A stretch of 64,000 nucleotides of DNA from Bubalus kerabau (taxonomy: Eukaryota > Chordata > Mammalia > Artiodactyla > Bovidae). How positions within the stretch are numbered: position 1 is the first letter of the stretch; every line of letters starts with the position of its first letter. The notes below the pieces were generated by a model, which saw nothing but the letters and a program-made list of their open reading frames with translations, had not been told where the DNA came from and did not search any database. Shown piece by piece: positions 58,555 to 64,000 of this stretch. Location of the stretch: the NCBI RefSeq assembly GCF_029407905.1, contig NC_073637.1:54932501-54996500 (forward strand), given 5' to 3'. The translations under genes were made by a program, and so were the position numbers.

Positions 58555-59132
58555 AAGAATGAAGTCTCTGTTTTCTTGCTGTCTTCTGAGGGCCTGACCC
58601 TTGTTCCTTCCTCCATCCTTAAAGCCAGCAAGAGGGGGTCAAATCCCTGACACACCTCATATACTTCTTCTGTATTATTTTTCAGATTCACTATTTCACC
58701 TTCCTCTTTCAGTTTGTAGGATCCCTGTAATAAGGTTAGGCTCATTGTGATAATCCAGAATAATCTTCCCATCTCAATATCCTTAATTTTAATTTTAGAA
58801 AATTCCTTTTGCCATGAGGTGTAACATGTTCACAGGCTACTAGGATTAGATCATGGCATCTTTGGAGGGGCAATTATTTTACCTATCACAACTACTTCTA
58901 TTGATATCAAACCTTTGACATGAAACTCCACAAAGTATAATAATCACTTTTAAAAATGGCTTGTAATTCCTGTTGTGTGTTATGAATTTTGATGGATGAT
59001 GACATAAGGCATTCTTTTTGAGGGTAATAGTGGTGACACAGGATTTTAAAAGCAAAGTGTCACTAAACATACTTACTTTTGTATGAACAGTTTTAACTAT
59101 TATATACTATATTTTTGTTCATTTCTTAGCTA

Positions 59133-59341
59133 AGTGAAGTGAAAGCGAAAGTCACTCAGTCATGTCTGACTCTTTTGTGATCCCATGGACTATACAGGAC
59201 TATACATGGACTATTCTCCAGGCCAGAATACTGGAGTGGGTAGCCTTTCCCTTCTCCAGGGGATCTTCCCAAACCAGGGATCAAACCCAGGTCTCCTGCA
59301 TTGCAGGAGGATTCTTTACTAGCTGAGCCACACGGAAGCCC
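59133..59341 (-). mobile_element. Bov-tA SINE with target duplication
   Basis: Antisense full copy. A perfect 11-bp duplication tttcttagcta lies at 59122-59132 and 59342-59352. Inside, ggactataca is tandemly doubled (59187-59206). Confidence 0.96.
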
Positions 59342-59352
59342 TTTCTTAGCTA

Positions 59353-60425
59353 AAGCTTCATAAAAATATCTAATGGAATAGTTAGTTTATATTTGTCTTA
59401 CAATTCAAAATAACTTCAAAAGAACTTATCTGAGCCTCACCATAACCATGGATTATGTCTACCACAAATAGTGCTCCTTTAACTGCACAGATTAAATATC
59501 AGGCTAAGAGAAAGTGCTGGTTTGCTCAAAGTTGGCAGGAAAACAAAGTCAATCTCTATTAGTACGGTATTCATGCCATACGAATATGTGGAAATAAATA
59601 CTATTTTATATTTCTATAGGTTCCAGATAAATTCTAGGACTTTTTGTTACTGTGTTTGTTTAGGGGAGGTGAAGGCAGACAGTAGATGGAGATGGAGTCT
59701 TTTTTATAATACGGGTAAAAGAATAACATTTAACTATTTAATAATAAATGAGTCTACTGAAAACCTGGAAACCTAGTATCTAAATATATAGTACGTATAA
59801 AATATACTACTGCTGTATTTGAGAGAAATGCCCATGATGAAAACGAAATACACTTTATACATAAATGTTTAAGTTCAGAGCTAGTAAGTTAAAAAAAATA
59901 ATAAAGTCTTGAATTATTTTACTTTATTATCAAATTTGTACATAGCACATGAAGTAGTGAAGCAAAGAACATCTATTAGATGGATACTCAAAACAATTAA
60001 GGAAATGAAGTATGATAATGGAGAGAAATATAGATTAAGAATTGTAACAGAAGTGAAAACAGAGATTATTTGAAATACTGCTGGCAGATTGAGTAATATT
60101 AAAATATATCAAAAAGCCTATGTCATAATAAACAGAACTTGGTTGTGTCTCTTATCACCTCTGATAACTAGAAAATTATACATGTGCATGTATAATTGAT
60201 TTCTTATTGGCTTTTGCCATTGAGAACACACTCAATGTTTTCCTCTTTACAAATTTATTTTATAAACAATTTAAAAATTATTTTTTTAAAAAATTTGGAG
60301 TGAAATGCTCACCATTTTTCTATCTTCCTCAAAGGAAATAAAGATTTATAAGGAGTCACAAATCTTTCTTTCTAAGAGTCATTACCACATGGAGTCACTG
60401 GTACAAGTGAAAGAAGAGTGAGATA
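59353..60425. other. Unrecognised AT-rich sequence
   Basis: About 1.1 kb. The 84-codon + frame at 59522-59776 has no family or splice support. Confidence 0.5.
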
Positions 60426-60436
60426 TTACAAGTACT

Positions 60437-60684
60437 GCCGCTGCTAAGTCACTTCAGTTATGTCCAACTCTGTGTGACCCCATAGATGGCAGCCTACCAG
60501 GCTCCTCTGTCCCTGTGATTCTCCATGCAAGAATGCCATTTCCCTCTCCAATGCATGCATGCGTGCTAAATCACTTCAGTCATGTCCGACTCTGTGACCC
60601 TATGGACAGCAGCCCACCAGGCTCGTCCATCCACAGGATTCTCTAGTCAAGAATACTGGAGTGCGTTGCCATTTCCTTCTCCAC
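60437..60684 (-). mobile_element. BovA2 SINE with perfect target duplication
   Basis: Antisense dimer. Both units begin with variants of gctaagtcacttcagt, joined by atgcatgcatgcgtg. The first unit has a deletion of about 12 bases near aagaatgccatttccc. An 11-bp duplication ttacaagtact lies at 60426-60436 and 60685-60695. Confidence 0.95.
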
Positions 60685-60695
60685 TTACAAGTACT

Positions 60696-61427
60696 AGAGT
60701 GGGAAAATAATTTGCAGCTATTAGCTCAAATTGATACCTTTCCTCATCATTCAAAGATTCATATTTGTTAATTTGCCTGTTCACTAAAATTAAAATATAT
60801 TTTAACCCCCAAATCAACACTTGCAATGCCTTCACAGTCATCATGGACGTGCAGGAGTGACAAAGAATTTGAGTTGCCAGATGAGCATGTTCCCATCTGA
60901 GGTCTAACAACAGGAAGCTCTGCTTCTGTGTTTCAATTCCCATAAACGTTGACCAGTGGATGGAGAGGTAGGGACAGTGCAATGAACTTCAGGAGTTCTG
61001 GCTCTGGGCCAGCTGGATGAAGTCTGAATCTCGACTGTGGATTATTCATCATAATGCTATAATAAGTTAACTCTTGATGTTGTCTTTCTCACTACTTGTT
61101 CTCAAGTGTGCATGTATGTACATGTGTGTTTACTCTCTTGGCTGGAAATAAAAATAATAGAAAATAATTCAGAGAGCAATAAAATTTATTTTTGATAACA
61201 TGTAAACTACTATTTTCACTTTCAAACTACTACTTAAACATGCTAGAGAACCTAAAGAAATATATATATCTAGATTTAGGTATTTTAGAGAAGTGAATTT
61301 ATTCATTTCACTTGTTAAAACTAACCTATTTTCATTAATAATATAAAATGCAATGGATATTCACCACAAACATCTCTAGATTTTTAATTCATATGAGCCT
61401 TATAATGATAGGTTTTCTTTTTTTTGT
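60696..61427. other. Unrecognised sequence
   Basis: About 730 bases. The minus-strand 111-codon frame (60647-60982) begins inside the SINE and lacks family resemblance. Confidence 0.45.
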
Positions 61428-61527
61428 TTGTTTTCTTTTTTATTATTATTTTTTAATTTATTTATTTTAATTAGAGGCTAATTACTTTACAGTATTGTAT
61501 TGGTTTTGCCATTCATCAACATGAATC
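61428..61527 (-). mobile_element. L1 3' tail, antisense, about 100 bp
   Basis: A T-rich run, then taattactttacagtattgt and ggttttgccattcatcaaca: the complement of the same L1 3' end as at 34415-34645, but shorter. Confidence 0.85.
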
Positions 61528-62182
61528 TTATATAATATTGTTCCTATAGAGAACTATTCTGAAAAATCTATCACATATAAAGTATGGTTTAAAATTTATT
61601 AATAAAAGTATAAAACATCTGTACTTAGCCTATGGTTACTTTCCAGTGATACCAATTCAGGAATCACCACTGATGAAATCAAATGGATATTTTGAAGATT
61701 TTCTGTGATATGCTGATGGTTTCTCTTTTGCTATTGTAATAATTTGGTCTGAGTTGAAAATATTTTTAAATGGACAACAAATACAAATTGTGAAATTGTA
61801 AAAAAGCAAACTAATAATGGTAAAACTGTAAGTTCTACATGTATACTCTTTGTGTTCAGACTGTGGAACCAGAACTTACTGTGTGCATTTGGACAAAATA
61901 GTTTACTTTTATGCCTCACTTGCCTTATCTGAAATATTAGAGTAATGAGACTCTCACCCTTTTAGAAGTGTGTGATAATTGCAAGTGGTAATATACATAA
62001 AGTTCTAAGATTGTATATATAACTTGCTCTTATTCCAGCAGACACTTATAATTAGTTGTAAGGGAGCCAAAACTGTAGCATTCATTTTCGAGTTGCAGTC
62101 CTAGGCAAGATTTACCATTTTTAGTACTACAGGGAAAAGGAAGATTTGGGGACAACCAAACGTTTCTGGAACCTTACATTTT
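61528..62182. other. Unrecognised AT-rich sequence
   Basis: No repeat or gene recognised. Confidence 0.5.
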
Positions 62183-62740
62183 CAATATATATTAGCTACC
62201 ATGTGGTATTGCCACCTTATTCTCCTGTATTCATGTCCTTCTGTAATCCTCTCCTTTTGAATATGAGCAGAACCTGTGACATGCTTCTAATAGAATACAG
62301 CACAGATGGAATGCCACTTCCATAAATATACATTGTAACTTCTGTCATTCCTACCAGATTCTCTCCTTTTCTGGCTTTGATGAAGCAAGTAGCTATGTTG
62401 TGACCTAGCCATGTGAATGCGTATATGGCAAGGAACTAAGATTAGCCTCTGAACAAAAGCCAAGAAGGAATTAAGGCCCTTGGTCTAGTAGCCCAGGAGA
62501 AGAACAACACTTTTAATAACCATATGAATGAGTTTAGAATTGGAACCTCCCCCACTTGAGTCTTAAAGTGATGGTGCAGCTCCAGTTGGCACCTTTATGA
62601 CAGCCTTGTGAGACACCTTAAACAGAGAACCTACTTGGGTCATGTCAAGACTTCTGTCCCATAGAAATCCTGTGATAACAAATATGCAATTTTTTAAGTC
62701 ACTATGGTTGTAGTAATTAGTAATAAAGTAATATAAATCT
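62183..62740 (+). mobile_element. MaLR/MLT-type LTR, sense
   Basis: ctctccttttgaatatgagc, acatgcttctaatagaatac, tatggcaaggaactaagatt, agccttgtgagacacct and, at the end, ttaagtcactatggttgtag follow in order a MaLR-type LTR (ccttttgaatgtgggtgg to ttaagccactaagtttgtgg). It is ancient and noncoding. Confidence 0.6.
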
Positions 62741-63251
62741 TTATATATTTATATATATTTAAATATATATGTCATTGAACAGAAACCATTTATATACCAA
62801 TCCTTTCATTTAGTGAAAGAAATAAGGCACTGAAAGAAGACAGAAAAGGAAGGAAGGAAAGAATATATCATTTTAATGATATTTAAAATTATTTCCAAAT
62901 TTCCTTAATTCAAATTTAGCTCTTATTTTGACAAAACTATAAAAAATAAAAACTGGCTTTTTATTTTGTGTTTATGTTTTATAAAAACATGGGAGTTAGC
63001 TAAACTTTCTTTTAATGTGTCTTTTAGCTATGATATACAAAAAAGAAATTTCCCCCTAATCTAGTGCTAGGGAAGCCCTTAAACATTTTCCTTTTGTATT
63101 TTCTTAATTTTCCTTTTTTTTGTTTCAGATATTTTATTCTGAGTTTAGTAGGCACAAAAGTTTGAATTGTACCTCAAGGGTTTTTATTTTTGTTTCGTCA
63201 TTATGAATTGGAAGTCTCCCTTATAATGAGAATTTGTGTTTATTTATTCAG
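62741..63251. other. Unrecognised AT-rich sequence
   Basis: Starts with a TA-rich run (62741-62775), then a short (GGAA) run near 62850. A very strong acceptor-like ttccttttttttgtttcag ends at 63128 but is followed by stops. The stretch ends in tttatttattcag, the acceptor of the next candidate. Confidence 0.45.
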
Positions 63252-63317
63252 AATAGGACTTTAAGTGGTTTGCAAATAGCAATGACTCCTGGAAATGACA
63301 CAAAGGAAAACTCATCT
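63252..63317 (+). CDS. Candidate small exon of an unknown gene
   Basis: 66 bases between tttatttattcag and gtaagtag, both good splice contexts. They encode 22 codons in one frame with no stop, phase 0 at both ends: NRTLSGLQIAMTPGNDTKEN then SS. Two N-glycosylation-type triplets (NDT and NSS) fall in it. I do not recognise the protein. Such short open stretches arise by chance, so confidence is low; it is on the same strand as, and phase-compatible with, 31166-31341. Confidence 0.2.
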
Positions 63318-64000
63318 GTAAGTAGACTTTTTAGACTTTACTCAAATATAATCAAAGTGGAGATGCTTCTCCTATCTGGTGCCAAGAAAGTTAAAACAAA
63401 AAAAATCCCATTATTTGGTGAATAAAAGATACAGTTTTTGATACAATACAATCATAATAAAATTCTCTCAGAGATGGTATTGGAGAAATAATGGATTTTG
63501 AAACAATGTAATCACAGCTAAGGGAATTTCAGATCCCTGGGCACGAAGTAATTTTATGAATAGCCTTTCCTACTTTGATAAAATTGTGTATCAAGCAGAA
63601 GTGAAAAATGTTATATAAGTAGGCAAGTATTTTAAATATCTTCCATAGATGACTACAAAATCATTATCATGATCAGAATTCTGTACCTTTACCATTCAAA
63701 ACATGGACATATAACTTTTGTTTTATTATTGTATAATAATCAGAGTGTATGAATCTCATTCTGTCATTGGTAATAAACTTTGTATTTCTGACATAAATCT
63801 GGGTCAGTGGAATGAATACCTAATTGACCTTTAAAGACAGTTGTCTCTCCCATAGTAAGAAACAGGAAATGAAAAATATGTGTCAATAAGAAATGTCTGT
63901 TTTCATATAACATAACTCTTCACTGTATAAAATAAAGCAACTCTCTTGCAAATATATTTCAGGCAGTGCTCAAAGAAAAGTTTCACAGTCACATCTTTTA
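63318..64000. other. Unrecognised AT-rich sequence
   Basis: No repeat, RNA gene or further candidate exon recognised to the end of the window. Confidence 0.5.

Larger units (their letters stand above)
57141..58895 (-). mobile_element. MLT1-type MaLR LTR, antisense, split by an L1
   Basis: The two halves (57141-57375 and 58565-58895) read in order as an antisense MLT1-type LTR: ctgtaacaaattacagcaaa, ttatggttctgtaggtcaga, aaggtgctggcagagcagta, then after the L1 ccttcctccatccttaaagc, tccttttgccatgaggtgta and atctttggaggggcaatta. It has no coding capacity and is an old element remnant. Confidence 0.75.

Noticed and set aside
63110..63128. Very strong acceptor ttccttttttttgtttcag
   Set aside because: Followed by stops in all frames and no nearby donor before the next acceptor at 63251.

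Overview
The window is mammalian nuclear DNA from a ruminant, most likely a bovid or another pecoran. This rests on its repeats: BovB (RTE-type) LINEs, Bov-tA and BovA2 SINEs and an L1 of the bovine L1-BT type are all abundant. No complete protein-coding gene is visible. Most open frames are shadows or broken pieces of LINE reverse transcriptase genes. The AT-rich background, microsatellites and old mammal-wide repeats (MIR, L2, MLT1-type MaLR LTRs, hAT and Tigger remnants) fit an intergenic or long intronic region.

Layout. Bases 1-7700: AT-rich sequence with a GC-rich islet (399-838), an old L1 3' end holding a SINE, a BovB tail holding a short L1 tail, MIR pieces and SINEs. 7886-10373: a decayed 2.5 kb BovB. 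10700-19006: a nearly full-length L1-BT with a 5' UTR carrying two tandem arrays, ORF1, ORF2, a 3' UTR, a poly-A tail and probable target-site duplications; both ORFs are dead. 19025-35000: SINEs, BovB copies on both strands (19905-20722, 27900-29900, 32346-34128), a Tigger-like remnant and microsatellites. 35000-43820: L2, MIR, a BovB with an internal deletion, a MER5-like element split by BovA2, an antisense BovB and two abutting BovB tails. 43835-48090: two old L1s head to tail, the second a deleted mosaic carrying a SINE and a BovB tail. 48800-57000: a pair of similar, inverted young BovBs, plus L2 and LTR remnants. 57141-58895: an LTR containing an L1 containing a BovA2. 58896-64000: mostly unrecognised sequence with two SINEs, an L1 stub and a MaLR-type LTR.

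Fourteen BovB pieces sum to roughly 13.8 kb, about a fifth of the window, and there are about 24 Bov SINE pieces. The SINEs have no transposition proteins of their own; BovA-type SINEs are known to share their 3' end with BovB and are thought to use its machinery. No copy here could supply that machinery, because every BovB is 5'-truncated and broken.

The strongest candidates for something beyond repeats are two short open stretches with consensus-like splice sites on the + strand (31166-31341 and 63252-63317), and a 23-nt SINE head flanked by a perfect 8-bp duplication (40161-40199). I found no convincing new biological system. Family names come from recognising sequence, not from a database search, and element edges are usually good to about 5-20 bases.
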